DNA of 64,000 nt from a candidate division WOR-3 bacterium (GCA_039801085.1 JBDRTY010000001.1:870846-934845); one strand, 5' to 3'; positions 25,008-33,869 are shown, numbered from the stretch's first letter. Notes: a model not told the origin generated them from the sequence alone. Made by a program: numbers and translations.

Positions 25008-26144
25008 TTATCTCATTGCTTCAGATTTCGTAAAGGAACGATCTAACCGAAATTCAGATAAGTCTATCGTAGATTTTCCTGTAGTAATCATTTCTGCCAT
25101 TAATTTACCAATTGCCGGACCGAACATAAAACCATGCCCGCTCATACCAGCAGCCACAAAGTATCCTTCAATCGATGTTCGACCGCATATTGGATTGCCA
25201 TCCGGACTCATTTCGTAAGAACCCGCCCATTGTCTCAAAACTTTTACACTGGATAACTTCGGCAGCAAACGTATCATCCTTCGCGGCATCTCAGTAATAA
25301 ATTCATCACTTGAATCTAAACGGTAGCCGGGAACTAAAGGAACCGGCGTATAACAACCTATTATATGTCCAGTTCCATAATGCTGAAGGAAGTAACAGCC
25401 ATCAGAACGATAATCAACCAGCATAGGATCCAAACACCTTTCAACTGCTTCGGTTACCAGCGCCTCATGCCGATCCGGTGTAACTGGTACACTTACTCCC
25501 GCCATCCTCCCCACTTCTGACGCCCAAGGACCGGCCGCATTCAGGACTACTGGAGCAAAGAACTCGTCTCCCCTGTTAGTTACCACTGAAACAACGCGCC
25601 CTTTGTTAATATTTATACCCACAACTTCCGTTTCTGTATATACTTTAGAACCCAGATCCCTCATTCTTTTCAGATAGCCAAATGTCACCTTGAATGGATT
25701 CGCCTGTCCGTCCGTAGGACACCATGCCCCCCCGATCAATCCTTCAGTATTCAATCCCGGAACAATACGCGCACATTCATCAGCACTAACAAATGCAACA
25801 TCAAGACCGCATTGCCGCTGAATTTCTATTGCTTTCAAGAATGATCTTTTACGTTCTTCGTCAAAAGCCAAAAAAAGATATCCGCCGGCATACCATTCAA
25901 TATCGTCCCCAACTTCTTCTTTGAAATTTTGAAATAGTTTAATACTTAGAAGCATCACCTTAATAGTTAACTCATGGGAAAACTGTGCCCTGATACCCCC
26001 GATACAGCGACCAGTCGATCCGGCGCACGGGAATTTTTTTTCTAACAAAGTCACTTTAAAACCTGCCTTAGCAAGATGATATCCTACGGCAGCACCAATT
26101 ATTCCTCCGCCTACAATTACTGCATCAGCTGTTTTCCGACTCAT
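25008..26144 (-). CDS. FAD-dependent amino-acid/sarcosine-type oxidoreductase (DAO family)
   Basis: 378 residues. An N-terminal Rossmann FAD site 'VIVGGGIIGAAVGYHLAKAG' spans residues 10-29, and the typical DAO-family C-terminus 'DGNPICGRTSIEGYFVAAGMSGHGFM' (partly cited) closes the FAD site. The family includes sarcosine, glycine and proline dehydrogenases and the HcnC subunit. It overlaps the 2Fe-2S BFD-type gene by 20 nt and follows a ferredoxin-like gene, the small parts of HcnABC/SoxABD-like multi-subunit dehydrogenases. The large alpha subunit is missing here. The substrate is probably an amino or imino acid; which one cannot be told. Confidence 0.85.
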   Translation of the reverse strand: MSRKTADAVIVGGGIIGAAVGYHLAKAGFKVTLLEKKFPCAGSTGRCIGGIRAQFSHELTIKVMLLSIKLFQNFKEEVGDDIEWYAGGYLFLAFDEERKRSFLKAIEIQRQCGLDVAFVSADECARIVPGLNTEGLIGGAWCPTDGQANPFKVTFGYLKRMRDLGSKVYTETEVVGININKGRVVSVVTNRGDEFFAPVVLNAAGPWASEVGRMAGVSVPVTPDRHEALVTEAVERCLDPMLVDYRSDGCYFLQHYGTGHIIGCYTPVPLVPGYRLDSSDEFITEMPRRMIRLLPKLSSVKVLRQWAGSYEMSPDGNPICGRTSIEGYFVAAGMSGHGFMFGPAIGKLMAEMITTGKSTIDLSEFRLDRSFTKSEAMR

Positions 26145-26451
26145 ATCTGTATTGACCGAGTAACTGCAATTTTATCGGTTTTACCGGTGGTCGTGATTTG
26201 GGAAACTGCAATTTTGCTATGGGAATGCCGGCTATTTCTTCGATCATTCTAGCAACAACCCTCATGCACCCTCTTCCACTGCAATGTCCCATTCCGATGC
26301 GCAATATCCGTTTTAACTCTTCGGGCGAATGATAGCCATTTTTAATCGCCTGTCGAACTTCATCTTCGGAAATCTCCTCGCACCGACAAACTATAACAGA
26401 ATTTAAAGCAGATTTCTTTACTGCACGCTTTGTTCTATTGCCATGCCCCAT
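26125..26451 (-). CDS. BFD-type [2Fe-2S]-binding protein
   Basis: 108 residues. It carries the bacterioferritin-associated-ferredoxin (BFD-like) Cys pattern: C22 and C24 in 'VIVCRCEEIS', then C57 and C62 in 'GMGHCSGRGC'. In HcnA/SoxA-type and related dehydrogenases this domain carries electrons between flavins and is often fused or adjacent to the DAO subunit. Here it is a separate small protein overlapping the DAO gene by 20 nt. A weak AAGG lies ahead of the ATG. The upstream gap of 83 nt to the ferredoxin gene holds nothing recognisable. Confidence 0.82.
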   Translation of the reverse strand: MGHGNRTKRAVKKSALNSVIVCRCEEISEDEVRQAIKNGYHSPEELKRILRIGMGHCSGRGCMRVVARMIEEIAGIPIAKLQFPKSRPPVKPIKLQLLGQYRYESENS

Positions 26452-26534
26452 AATACCATGCCTTTTCCCTTATTTTTATACCCCTTTTGGAGGAAAAATT
26501 AGATATCATAGCCTAGAAAAGGTATCATCTGACA

Positions 26535-27038
26535 TCAAATCAATCGTATATGCCTTACATCTTTCCAGAATCTCTTGGAAACAGCAACAGTAACAACTGC
26601 ACACCGGTTAAAGCTTTGACTGTCAAGAACTTTGATAACCCTGCCGTAACAAACTTTATTACCGTTGCGATCAAGGCATAAAACCTTAGCATCGGGTTGA
26701 GGACGCGGGATGAACTCATACGGCATCGCAATGGAAGCATGGGTTTTGGTATAATTGTAATTGATTACAAATATTGCCAACCCCGGGCATTTGGTTATAC
26801 ATATCCCGCACCCGTTACAAATTTCAAAGTCTACGCTGGGTTTGTTTATAAGAGCACCTTCAATTTTAATTGCCCCTCTGGGACAAGCATAAGCACAGGG
26901 ATTGCAGGGGATATTTTCAATACATTCAATCAACACAACCGGTCTTTTCTGGAGCCGAGAATACGAAGGAACAAACCCATTTCTTTTAAGATCGTTAAAT
27001 GTCAAAACACCGGAACGCCTGTATTTTTCAATTGCCAT
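26535..27038 (-). CDS. Dicluster 4Fe-4S ferredoxin-like protein
   Basis: 167 residues. Two 4Fe-4S motifs are seen: Cys near residues 45, 48 and 52 ('CNPCAYACP', with an extra Cys at 39), and C74-x2-C77-x2-C80-x3-C84 ('CNGCGICITKCP'). The remaining C-terminal 75 residues hold a small beta domain ('KVLCLDRNGNKVCYGRVIKV'). It probably passes electrons from the DAO-type flavoprotein and the BFD protein to an unknown acceptor. A near-leaderless promoter (27047-27074) drives it. It is divergent from the CoA-transferase/acyl-CoA dehydrogenase operon, which suggests a linked catabolic pathway. Confidence 0.82.
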   Translation of the reverse strand: MAIEKYRRSGVLTFNDLKRNGFVPSYSRLQKRPVVLIECIENIPCNPCAYACPRGAIKIEGALINKPSVDFEICNGCGICITKCPGLAIFVINYNYTKTHASIAMPYEFIPRPQPDAKVLCLDRNGNKVCYGRVIKVLDSQSFNRCAVVTVAVSKRFWKDVRHIRLI

Positions 27039-27046
27039 ATTTTTTG

Positions 27047-27074
27047 AGTATAAAAACTTTTAAATATCAGTCAA
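27047..27074 (-). promoter_or_regulatory. Promoter of the ferredoxin-redox operon, near-leaderless
   Basis: On the minus strand: TTGACT (27074-27069), 16-nt spacer, TATACT (27052-27047). Predicted start near 27040, two nt before the ATG at 27038. Confidence 0.65.
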
Positions 27075-27097
27075 GAATCAGATGAATCTGAGAAATG

Positions 27098-27125
27098 TTG
27101 ACACTGATTAAACTTTCTTTAATAT
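27098..27125 (+). promoter_or_regulatory. Promoter of the CoA-transferase operon
   Basis: TTGACA (27098-27103), 16-nt spacer, TAATAT (27120-27125), a weaker -10. Predicted start near 27132, leaving a 27-nt leader that contains GGAGG. It is back to back with the divergent ferredoxin promoter; the -35 boxes are only 23 nt apart, so one regulator could serve both. Confidence 0.5.
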
Positions 27126-27158
27126 ACAAAATTATAAATGTTTTTGGAGGTTAGTTAT

Positions 27159-28130
27159 ATGGAAATATTAGAATCAGGCACTGGAGAACTCTTTCACCCC
27201 CCAGATCCAGATGGCTTCCGGGAATGGGTTCACAAACATAAAAATACCCGATTGGTTTCCAAAATCATGTCAGAACAGGAAGCCATTGCACGCTTCGTTC
27301 AAGACGGGGATTACATCGGAACTGAACTATACGGAACTGTCCGGGCACCGATGTCGCTAATACGGGAGCTGATTCGGCAGGGTAAGAAACACCTTAAAGT
27401 CGCGGGACAGGGCGTCCATGAACTTGATCTTCTTCTTGCTGCTGATCTTGTTGACTGCCTGGATATTACTTACATAGGTTGGGAACTCTACGGAATTTCC
27501 TCAATTTTACGTCGTGCGGTGGAATCAGGTCGTGTTAAGACCGCTGAATGGTCCAATGCGGCAATTTCCTGGCGGTTCAAAGCAGCAGCCATGGGTGTAT
27601 CGTTTATCCCTGTTCGTTCAATGCTGGGTACTGATACTTTTAAATACTCAGCAGCCAAAATTGCCAAAGACCCCTGGACTGGGAAACCGGTATGCTTGCT
27701 TCCTGCTCTTTACCTTGATGTCGGCCTTATCCACGTTCATCAGGCTGATGAATACGGCAATTGCCGAATTGAAGGCATATCCGGATTTGCAGTGGAACTG
27801 GCTCGTGCATCCAAGAAATTAATCATTTCCGCCGAGGAAATTATATCCAATGAAGAAATCCGGCGCTATCCCGAAAGAACAATTATTCCCTACTATCTAG
27901 TGGATGCTGTAGTTCCTGCTAAATATGGTTCTCACCCAGGCGAGATGTGCTACCGGTACTGGCGTGATGAAGAACACCTTCTGCAGTTTTACCGGGATTC
28001 CGCCGACCCTGAAAAGACCAGAGCCTATCTCAATAGATGGGTCTATGGCTGCAGCAGTCATGATGAGTATATCAAGCTCGTAGGAATTGAGCGGCTTAAA
28101 AAACTCGAAATGGAAATTGGAGGGAGATGA
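27159..28130 (+). CDS. CoA-transferase alpha subunit (glutaconate CoA-transferase GctA-like)
   Basis: 323 residues from the ATG at 27159, which has GGAGG eight bases upstream; an earlier in-frame ATG at 27138 has none. The protein has the class I CoA-transferase alpha fold. Cues are 'GDYIGTELYGTVRAPMSLI' near the N-terminus, 'LLAADLVDCLDITYIGWE', and 'DVGLIHVHQADEYGNCRI' in the middle. The length (about 320) fits GctA rather than the shorter AtoD/ScoA type. It works with the next gene as a heteromer that moves CoA between acids. The acid could be glutaconate or another short-chain acid; the substrate is not fixed. Confidence 0.85.
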   Translation: MEILESGTGELFHPPDPDGFREWVHKHKNTRLVSKIMSEQEAIARFVQDGDYIGTELYGTVRAPMSLIRELIRQGKKHLKVAGQGVHELDLLLAADLVDCLDITYIGWELYGISSILRRAVESGRVKTAEWSNAAISWRFKAAAMGVSFIPVRSMLGTDTFKYSAAKIAKDPWTGKPVCLLPALYLDVGLIHVHQADEYGNCRIEGISGFAVELARASKKLIISAEEIISNEEIRRYPERTIIPYYLVDAVVPAKYGSHPGEMCYRYWRDEEHLLQFYRDSADPEKTRAYLNRWVYGCSSHDEYIKLVGIERLKKLEMEIGGR

Positions 28131-28897
28131 TGAACACTAAATATAATGAAGTTGAGTTTCTGATCTGCCTTGCAGCCAGTCTTATGGAAGATGGAACAAC
28201 TGCGTTTGTAGGCACAGGCATCCCAATGCTTGCTGCGGCTCTTGCCAAGAAAACACACGCTCCCAACCTTGTGGCAGTTTTTGAATTTGGAGGAACGGGT
28301 GCGTCACTTGAGAACTTACCGCTTGCTGTCGGCGATTCTCGAACCTTCCACCGCGCAGTTGCGGCGTCGGGAATTTGCGATATTATGGAAACAGCACAAC
28401 GGGGTTTTATCGAATATGGATTTTTGGGGGCCGCCCAGATTGACATGTACGGTAACATCAATACAACAGTTATTGGCAACTACTGGCCCCCGAAAGTACG
28501 TCTCCCCGGTTCCGGGGGGGCAAATGATGTCGGATCTCACTGCTGGAAAAACATAATAATTATACGCCAGCATGATACAAAAAGATTTGTTCCCAAGGTC
28601 GATTTCCTTACCACCCCGGGGTATCTCTACGGTCCTGGGACTAGGGAAAAAGCAGGGTTACCACCTAATACCGGTCCTTATCGAGTCGTTACCAATCTTG
28701 CATTAATGGATTTTGAACCGCATTCAAAACGCATGCGTCTTATTGGACTTAATCCCGGAGTAACAGTAGAACAGGTATTAGCCAATACGGGTTTTGACCT
28801 CCTACTTGCCGATAATATCGTCATCAACTCCGAACCAACTGAGGAGCAGTTGCGAATCCTCCGGAAAGAAATAGACCCTGAACATTATTATATCTAA
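28127..28897 (+). CDS. CoA-transferase beta subunit (GctB-like)
   Basis: 256 residues. The catalytic Glu of class I CoA-transferases is on this subunit; the candidate here is E53 in 'LVAVFEFGGTGAS', close to Glu54 of the Acidaminococcus enzyme. Further cues are 'GAAQIDMYGNINTTVIG' and 'GSGGANDVGSH'. GGAGGG lies just upstream, and the ATG overlaps the alpha-subunit stop by 4 nt. Two tandem ATGs (28127, 28130) make the exact start ambiguous by one codon. With two acyl-CoA dehydrogenases downstream it probably activates an acid for oxidation or reduction at the CoA level. Confidence 0.86.
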   Translation: MMNTKYNEVEFLICLAASLMEDGTTAFVGTGIPMLAAALAKKTHAPNLVAVFEFGGTGASLENLPLAVGDSRTFHRAVAASGICDIMETAQRGFIEYGFLGAAQIDMYGNINTTVIGNYWPPKVRLPGSGGANDVGSHCWKNIIIIRQHDTKRFVPKVDFLTTPGYLYGPGTREKAGLPPNTGPYRVVTNLALMDFEPHSKRMRLIGLNPGVTVEQVLANTGFDLLLADNIVINSEPTEEQLRILRKEIDPEHYYI

Positions 28898-28910
28898 ATA
28901 GGAGGGAAAA

Positions 28911-30032
28911 TTGATACTGCCCGCTACTCACCAGCAGTTCAGACATGAAGTTCGGGAATTTGCCAATTCAGTAATTAAACCCCGGGCAGGTGACTACGAC
29001 CGTTCCGGAAAATTCGTAATTGAAAATGTCAAGGAAATGGCATCGCGGGGATATTTGGGTATCCCTTGGCCCAAGGAACTGGGCGGTCTGGGGCTGGATT
29101 ATCTTGCATACGCAATTGCAGTAGAAGAAATCTCGCGTGTATGTGCATCTACCGGTTTAACACTTGCAGCTCATACATCTCTGGGTACATATCCCATATT
29201 CAAGTTTGGCACCGATGCCCAGAAGTTAAAATATATACCCCCCCTTGCCCAAGGAAGATATTTAGGTGCTTTCGGCCTTACTGAACCTAATGCAGGTAGT
29301 GATGCTGCCAGTATCGAATCCACAGCTCAAAAAGTGGCGAATGGGTATGTCCTTAACGGCACTAAACGCTTTATTACCAATGCCGGTTTCGCTGGCACTG
29401 TAATTGTCGCTGCCACCCTTGATCGTAAGCTAGGACGAAGAGGAATAACCTGCTTTATTGTTGAAACTAAATCACGAGGCTTTACCGTTGCTAAGGAAGA
29501 ACACAAGCTGGGATTGCGTGCCTCCAACACGGTAGAACTCGCCTTTGAGGATCTGTTCGTTCCTCAAGATAATCTTCTGGGACAGGAATATGATGGCTAC
29601 CGTATCTTTATGGAAACCCTTGACGGCGGACGTATTTCTATCGGTGCATTCTGTTTAGGGATGGCACAATCTGCTCTTGACAACCTTATTAACTGGGCAC
29701 AAAAGAGAGAAATCTCTCAGCAGGCAACAAAGGCGATTGCAGATGTGGCAACCGAAGTCGAAGCAGCCCGCCTGTTGGTTTACGATGCTGCTATCATTAA
29801 AGATCAAGGCAGGCGCGCTGATAAACAATGTGCGTTCGCCAAACTGTTTGCATCGGAAGTTGCCATGCGCTCAGTAAATATTGCGATGAGCGTTATCGGC
29901 ATCCAGTCGCTGGATTTCGAATCGGCACTGAACCGCGTCTATCGAGATGCAAAGTTGGGTGAAATTGGCGAAGGCACATCAGAAATCATGCGCCTGATCA
30001 TCGCCAAGGAAGTATTAAAAGGAGAAGTATAG
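28911..30032 (+). CDS. Acyl-CoA dehydrogenase (first of two)
   Basis: 373 residues from a TTG start at 28911 with AGGAGGG seven bases upstream. The acyl-CoA dehydrogenase fold is clear: '[18 protein letters not shown]' (FAD/acyl site), 'LGLRASNTVELAFEDLFVP', and the C-terminal catalytic-base region 'LGEIGEGTSEIMRL' with the conserved Glu. It oxidises an acyl-CoA to the 2,3-enoyl-CoA, passing electrons to ETF or a like acceptor. No etfAB is seen in the window. It is 13 nt after gctB and 8 nt before the second dehydrogenase. Confidence 0.92.
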   Translation: MILPATHQQFRHEVREFANSVIKPRAGDYDRSGKFVIENVKEMASRGYLGIPWPKELGGLGLDYLAYAIAVEEISRVCASTGLTLAAHTSLGTYPIFKFGTDAQKLKYIPPLAQGRYLGAFGLTEPNAGSDAASIESTAQKVANGYVLNGTKRFITNAGFAGTVIVAATLDRKLGRRGITCFIVETKSRGFTVAKEEHKLGLRASNTVELAFEDLFVPQDNLLGQEYDGYRIFMETLDGGRISIGAFCLGMAQSALDNLINWAQKREISQQATKAIADVATEVEAARLLVYDAAIIKDQGRRADKQCAFAKLFASEVAMRSVNIAMSVIGIQSLDFESALNRVYRDAKLGEIGEGTSEIMRLIIAKEVLKGEV

Positions 30033-30040
30033 GAGGTTAA

Positions 30041-31183
30041 ATGAACTTCAGTCTTACCGAAGAACAGGTAATGCTGCGAAATATGGTTAAAGACTTTGCT
30101 ACAAAAGAGTTGGAACCCAAAGCTGCTCAGATTGATTCCTCATCCGAATTCCCTTATGAAACAATCAGGAAACTGGCGGACCTCGGGCTTTTGAGCATGA
30201 CCATACCCGAGAAATACGGAGGTACTAATTTTGATTTTGTCTCGCTGGCGATTGCGATCGAGGAAATTTCCCGGGGGTGTGGTTCAACGGGGGTTATTAC
30301 AGCGGTACACAACACCCTCTGTGCCTGGCCAATTGTCAACTGGGGAACTGAAGAACAAAAAACAAAATACCTTCCCAGAATGGCTACCGGGGAACTGTTG
30401 GGTGCTTTCGGCCTTACTGAAGCCAATGCCGGGTCAGATCCGGCATCGATGGAAACAAAGGCGGTATTAAAAGGAGACCGCTATATCCTGAATGGCTCCA
30501 AGCGTTTTATCACCAATGCCGGTGCCGCCCAGATCTTCGTTGTTTTTGCTAAAACTGCCCCCGAGCTGGGCAGTAAGGGAGTAACCGCTTTCATCGTCGA
30601 AAGGAATTTTCCAGGCTTCTCGATCGGAAAACATGAAGATCTCCTTGGATTACGTGCTACCGCAAATGGTGAACTTATTTTTGAAGACTGCGAAGTCCCC
30701 AAGGAAAATGTGCTGGGAGAGGCAAACGGCGGATTCAAAATTGCACTTGGTACCATAGATGTTTCGCGAATCGATATTGGCGCGCAGGCTGTAGGCATTG
30801 CACAAGCAGCATTTGAGAAAGCACTGGCTTACTCTAAGGAACGAAAGCAGTTCGGGAAGCCTATTTGTGAATTCGAAATGATTCAGGCGAAGCTGGCCGA
30901 GATGGCAACTAAAATTCAGGCGTCCCGACTGCTGGTATACTATGCCGCCGGTCAGAAAGATATGGGCAAATCAAGATTCAGTCAGGAAGCGGCTATGGCT
31001 AAGCTTTTTGCGGCAACAACCGCAGTTGAGGTCACTCGAGAAGCAATTCAAATACTCGGAGGTTATGGCTACACCAAGGAATATCCAGTTGAACGATATT
31101 ACCGGGACGCAAAGTGTATGGAAATTTATGAGGGGACATCTGAAATTCAAAGAATCGTAATTGCCCGGAACCTGCTGGTTTAA
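30041..31183 (+). CDS. Acyl-CoA dehydrogenase (second of two)
   Basis: 380 residues, the standard family length, with AGGAGG just ahead of the ATG. Motifs are '[18 protein letters not shown]', '[19 protein letters not shown]', '[19 protein letters not shown]' and the catalytic-Glu segment '[17 protein letters not shown]'. It resembles short-chain butyryl-CoA-type dehydrogenases more closely than the first copy does. The paired paralogues may act on different chain lengths, or as a heteromer. This is the last gene of the CoA-transferase operon; two tRNA genes on the opposite strand follow. Confidence 0.93.
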   Translation: MNFSLTEEQVMLRNMVKDFATKELEPKAAQIDSSSEFPYETIRKLADLGLLSMTIPEKYGGTNFDFVSLAIAIEEISRGCGSTGVITAVHNTLCAWPIVNWGTEEQKTKYLPRMATGELLGAFGLTEANAGSDPASMETKAVLKGDRYILNGSKRFITNAGAAQIFVVFAKTAPELGSKGVTAFIVERNFPGFSIGKHEDLLGLRATANGELIFEDCEVPKENVLGEANGGFKIALGTIDVSRIDIGAQAVGIAQAAFEKALAYSKERKQFGKPICEFEMIQAKLAEMATKIQASRLLVYYAAGQKDMGKSRFSQEAAMAKLFAATTAVEVTREAIQILGGYGYTKEYPVERYYRDAKCMEIYEGTSEIQRIVIARNLLV

Positions 31184-31202
31184 TAGTCCTGAACTCTCTC
31201 CC

Positions 31203-31276
31203 CGCGCCTGGAGGGATTCGAACCCCCGGCCGTCGGATTAGAAATCCGATGCTCTGTCCAGCTGAGCTACAGGCGC
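31203..31276 (-). tRNA. tRNA-Arg (anticodon UCU)
   Basis: A 74-nt cloverleaf on the minus strand. The acceptor stem GCGCCTG pairs with CAGGCGC, the anticodon stem TCGGA pairs with TCCGA around loop TTTCTAA (anticodon TCT), and the T-loop is TTCGAAT. The 3' CCA is not encoded. It is 1 nt downstream of tRNA-Pro, so the two are co-transcribed. Confidence 0.95.
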
Positions 31277-31277
31277 A

Positions 31278-31352
31278 TCGGGGAGACCCGATTTGAACGG
31301 GCGACCCCCACGTCCCAAGCGTGGTGCGCTAACCAAACTGCGCTACTCCCCG
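31278..31352 (-). tRNA. tRNA-Pro (anticodon UGG)
   Basis: A 75-nt cloverleaf on the minus strand. The acceptor stem CGGGGAG pairs with CTCCCCG, the anticodon stem CCACG pairs with CGTGG around loop CTTGGGA (anticodon TGG), and the T-loop is TTCAAAT. The 3' CCA is not encoded. It is the first of a two-tRNA unit. Confidence 0.95.
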
Positions 31353-31360
31353 TATACAAA

Positions 31361-31388
31361 ATAATAAATTCTGGCAGATTAATGTCAA
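31361..31388 (-). promoter_or_regulatory. Promoter of the tRNA-Pro/tRNA-Arg unit
   Basis: On the minus strand: TTGACA (31388-31383), 16-nt spacer, TATTAT (31366-31361). The predicted start near 31354 is only two nt before the mature 5' end of tRNA-Pro, so almost no 5' trimming would be needed. Confidence 0.6.
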
Positions 31389-31405
31389 TCTTCTATGTTA
31401 TGTTA

Positions 31406-32002
31406 TCATGTGCGGTGGTATTCTTTAAGAAATTGCACCATCCGGCTAATGGCCTGTGCCCGATGACTGATGCGATTTTTAATTTCTTGCCCCATCTCCG
31501 CAAAAGTCAGCCCATAGCCCTCCGGAATAAAAATCGGATCATATCCGAACCCATAACCACCGCGAATCGTATGGGCAATTCTCCCCCGGCATACCCCCTC
31601 AAAACACTTTCCATCTCCGGTCGGAGTAATAAGGCACACAACACAACGAAAGCAGGCGGTACGCTTTTCGGCGGGCAGATCAATTATCATCTCCAGTATT
31701 CGCCGATTACGTTCAAAATAGGTCGTATTCGGAGGGAAAAAACGAGCCGATAGCACACCGGGTTTACCACCCAACGCATCAATTTCCAAACCCGAATCTT
31801 CAGCCATGGTCCACGATTTATAGACTGAAAATGCTGCCCGCGCCTTAATAGCTGCATTATCGTAATAACTCTGCCCGGTTTCGGGCACGTTAACATTATG
31901 ATTAATTTCGGATAATGAAATTAGTTGCCACCCGGTGTCATGCAAAATCCAGCGCACTTCATTAAATTTGCCTTGATTATTAGTGGCAAACAGTATTTTC
32001 AC
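31406..32002 (-). CDS. rdgB: XTP/dITP diphosphatase (RdgB/HAM1)
   Basis: 198 residues, the standard family length. It hydrolyses non-canonical purine nucleotides (ITP, dITP, XTP) to monophosphates, protecting DNA and RNA. The N-terminus 'MKILFATNNQGKFNEV' and the motif 'AEDSGLEIDALGGKPGVLSA' are diagnostic, and 'FGYDPIFIPEGYG' and 'ISHRAQA' close the active site. Its ATG overlaps the guanylyltransferase stop by 4 nt, so it belongs to the DUF3108-manC-rdgB operon. Confidence 0.95.
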   Translation of the reverse strand: MKILFATNNQGKFNEVRWILHDTGWQLISLSEINHNVNVPETGQSYYDNAAIKARAAFSVYKSWTMAEDSGLEIDALGGKPGVLSARFFPPNTTYFERNRRILEMIIDLPAEKRTACFRCVVCLITPTGDGKCFEGVCRGRIAHTIRGGYGFGYDPIFIPEGYGLTFAEMGQEIKNRISHRAQAISRMVQFLKEYHRT

Positions 32003-33072
32003 AGATATCTCGCTCCTTGCGGATGCTCCTTTATCTTTGCCAATAACTGCTTCAAATCGCTCAAAGCGTCCTTAGTCGATACCAACAGGGCATCACCGGA
32101 CCGGGCAATTACCAGATTTTTAATTCCCAAGGTACCCACTACGCCTTCATCCGTATAGATAATACAATTATTGGTATTGATACCAAACCACAACCCGGAA
32201 GTAGTATTACCTTCCTTATCGACTGGGAGTCGCCTTTCCAGAGCAAGCCAAGAACCCACATCATCCCAGTTAAAACCGGCTCTGACAACAGCGGCATTTT
32301 CTGCCTTTTCCATTATCGCATAATCAATTGAAATAGACTCCACCTGATCATAGATTTTTCTTATAACAGCTCTCGCCTTTCGACTGCCATAACGACTCAG
32401 TAGTGTTAACATCTTGTAGAAGTCCGGCATAAAGCGGGCAAAAGCATTCATAATCGTATCAACTCGCCATACAAACATACCGGAATTCCAGAGAAACCTT
32501 CCGCTCCTGAGATAACGCTGGGCTGTCACTTTATCCGGCTTCTCCCGGAATGTTTTCACACGATAAACCGTCTGTCCATTTTTGCTCAGAAGTACCGCCC
32601 CCTGTTCAATATAACCATATCCTGTATCGGGTCTGGTCGGAATGATACCAAATGTTACCAGTAACCCCGTTTCTGCTACTTTAATTGCCAGCCGAACCGC
32701 CCTGTGGAATTCAGATTCAGGTTCAATTAAATGGTCAGCTGGCAGTACAACCATCACTGCTTCAGGATAATCTCGATATAAAGTCGCCGCAGCCAATCCG
32801 ATTGCGGGTGCGGTATTCCTGCCAAATGGCTCAAGAATCAGATTCTCTTTTTTCACCCCGAGTTCCTGCCTAATAAGACCGGCAAATTCTTCGGGAGCTA
32901 CAAATAGCTGTCTTTCGATGGGGCACAATTTCCTAATGCGATCACTGGTAGCTTGAATCAACGAACGGCGTTCAAAGAGTCGAATAAATTGCTTGGGACA
33001 GCGCCGCCGACTTTTAGGCCAAAACCGCTCTCCTTTTCCACCACAGAGAATCACACCAAAAATTTTACTCAT
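31999..33072 (-). CDS. manC: Mannose-1-phosphate guanylyltransferase
   Basis: 357 residues, the short form without the isomerase domain. It makes GDP-mannose from mannose-1-phosphate and GTP, feeding glycan synthesis. The nucleotidyltransferase signature 'LCGGKGERFWPKSRRRCPKQF' (cited to its core) lies at residues about 10-29, with 'VVLPADHLI', 'GYGYIEQG', the 'NSGMFVW' motif and 'FNWDDVGSW' following. It overlaps DUF3108 upstream by 8 nt and rdgB downstream by 4 nt. GDP-mannose suggests mannose- or fucose-type sugars in the envelope glycans. Confidence 0.92.
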   Translation of the reverse strand: MSKIFGVILCGGKGERFWPKSRRRCPKQFIRLFERRSLIQATSDRIRKLCPIERQLFVAPEEFAGLIRQELGVKKENLILEPFGRNTAPAIGLAAATLYRDYPEAVMVVLPADHLIEPESEFHRAVRLAIKVAETGLLVTFGIIPTRPDTGYGYIEQGAVLLSKNGQTVYRVKTFREKPDKVTAQRYLRSGRFLWNSGMFVWRVDTIMNAFARFMPDFYKMLTLLSRYGSRKARAVIRKIYDQVESISIDYAIMEKAENAAVVRAGFNWDDVGSWLALERRLPVDKEGNTTSGLWFGINTNNCIIYTDEGVVGTLGIKNLVIARSGDALLVSTKDALSDLKQLLAKIKEHPQGARYL

Positions 33073-33778
33073 CTTTGTAATTAATTTTACGGAGAAATGC
33101 GGTAACTGTCAAGCCGCCGATTTTGGAACGAATTGCGACTGGCAGGTGACGGTAATCCCTGCTGAGGAATACTGTACCCAAAGGACTTAGGGTAATCGGT
33201 GTAACTGCAAGGCAAAAAAAATCGCCCGCCCTTGTTTTAACCATCTGTCTGCCACTGATACAAAACTTAAGATTCCAGTTTCGGCGGTCGATATGAGCAT
33301 TAACTGTCAGACCTTTGTTTTCTTGCCAGTTAATTGTCCTCAAAAAGTACCATAGCGTAAGGAGATCCCGTGCGGAATCGGGTAATGCAAACACTCTGCC
33401 ATCAGAATACCGGGCAACGGTACTGTCATGAACAAAACTGATGTAATATTCACTTCGGTAATTTCGTTCCAGGGTCTTTTTATAGGAACGCAATGTCAAC
33501 CAATCCTTACTGCGGCACCAAGACTCGAACCGGTATTCCGCCCAGAAGAACCACGAAAAATTTTGATCGATCGTCACCTCAGCACGTAGGTGCTCACACC
33601 ATTCGCCATCTATTACCACAGGTTCCAGATGCTCAAGGACCATACTGCCAACTACAATTGGACCGTAGCGGATCTCGTATTCCAGTTTTTCTTGAGCAGG
33701 AGCAATGGCAATAATAAATAATAATACGTACACCCACGATAATAAAAAGTTTACGAAACAAGTCAAACCTGATAGCAA
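33065..33778 (-). CDS. DUF3108 domain protein, exported
   Basis: 237 residues from a TTG start with GAGGGGGGA about seven bases upstream. A signal peptide covers residues 1-28 ('FLLSWVYVLLFIIAIAPAQ'). The mature part has the DUF3108 pattern: 'LEYEIRYGPIVVGSMVLE', then a beta-rich body ending 'PVAIRSKIGGLTVTAFLRKI'. DUF3108 proteins are periplasmic or outer-membrane-associated with unknown biochemical function. It is the first gene of the manC-rdgB operon and divergent from the transsulfuration gene. Confidence 0.8.
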   Translation of the reverse strand: MLSGLTCFVNFLLSWVYVLLFIIAIAPAQEKLEYEIRYGPIVVGSMVLEHLEPVVIDGEWCEHLRAEVTIDQNFSWFFWAEYRFESWCRSKDWLTLRSYKKTLERNYRSEYYISFVHDSTVARYSDGRVFALPDSARDLLTLWYFLRTINWQENKGLTVNAHIDRRNWNLKFCISGRQMVKTRAGDFFCLAVTPITLSPLGTVFLSRDYRHLPVAIRSKIGGLTVTAFLRKINYKDE

Positions 33779-33869
33779 AATCCGTCCCCCCTCAACAAAG
33801 ACCGCGGGAGGAATTATTGCAACACGAACTTAATCTGTTAATATAAGTTAAAAAACTGAAAGGGGAAAA

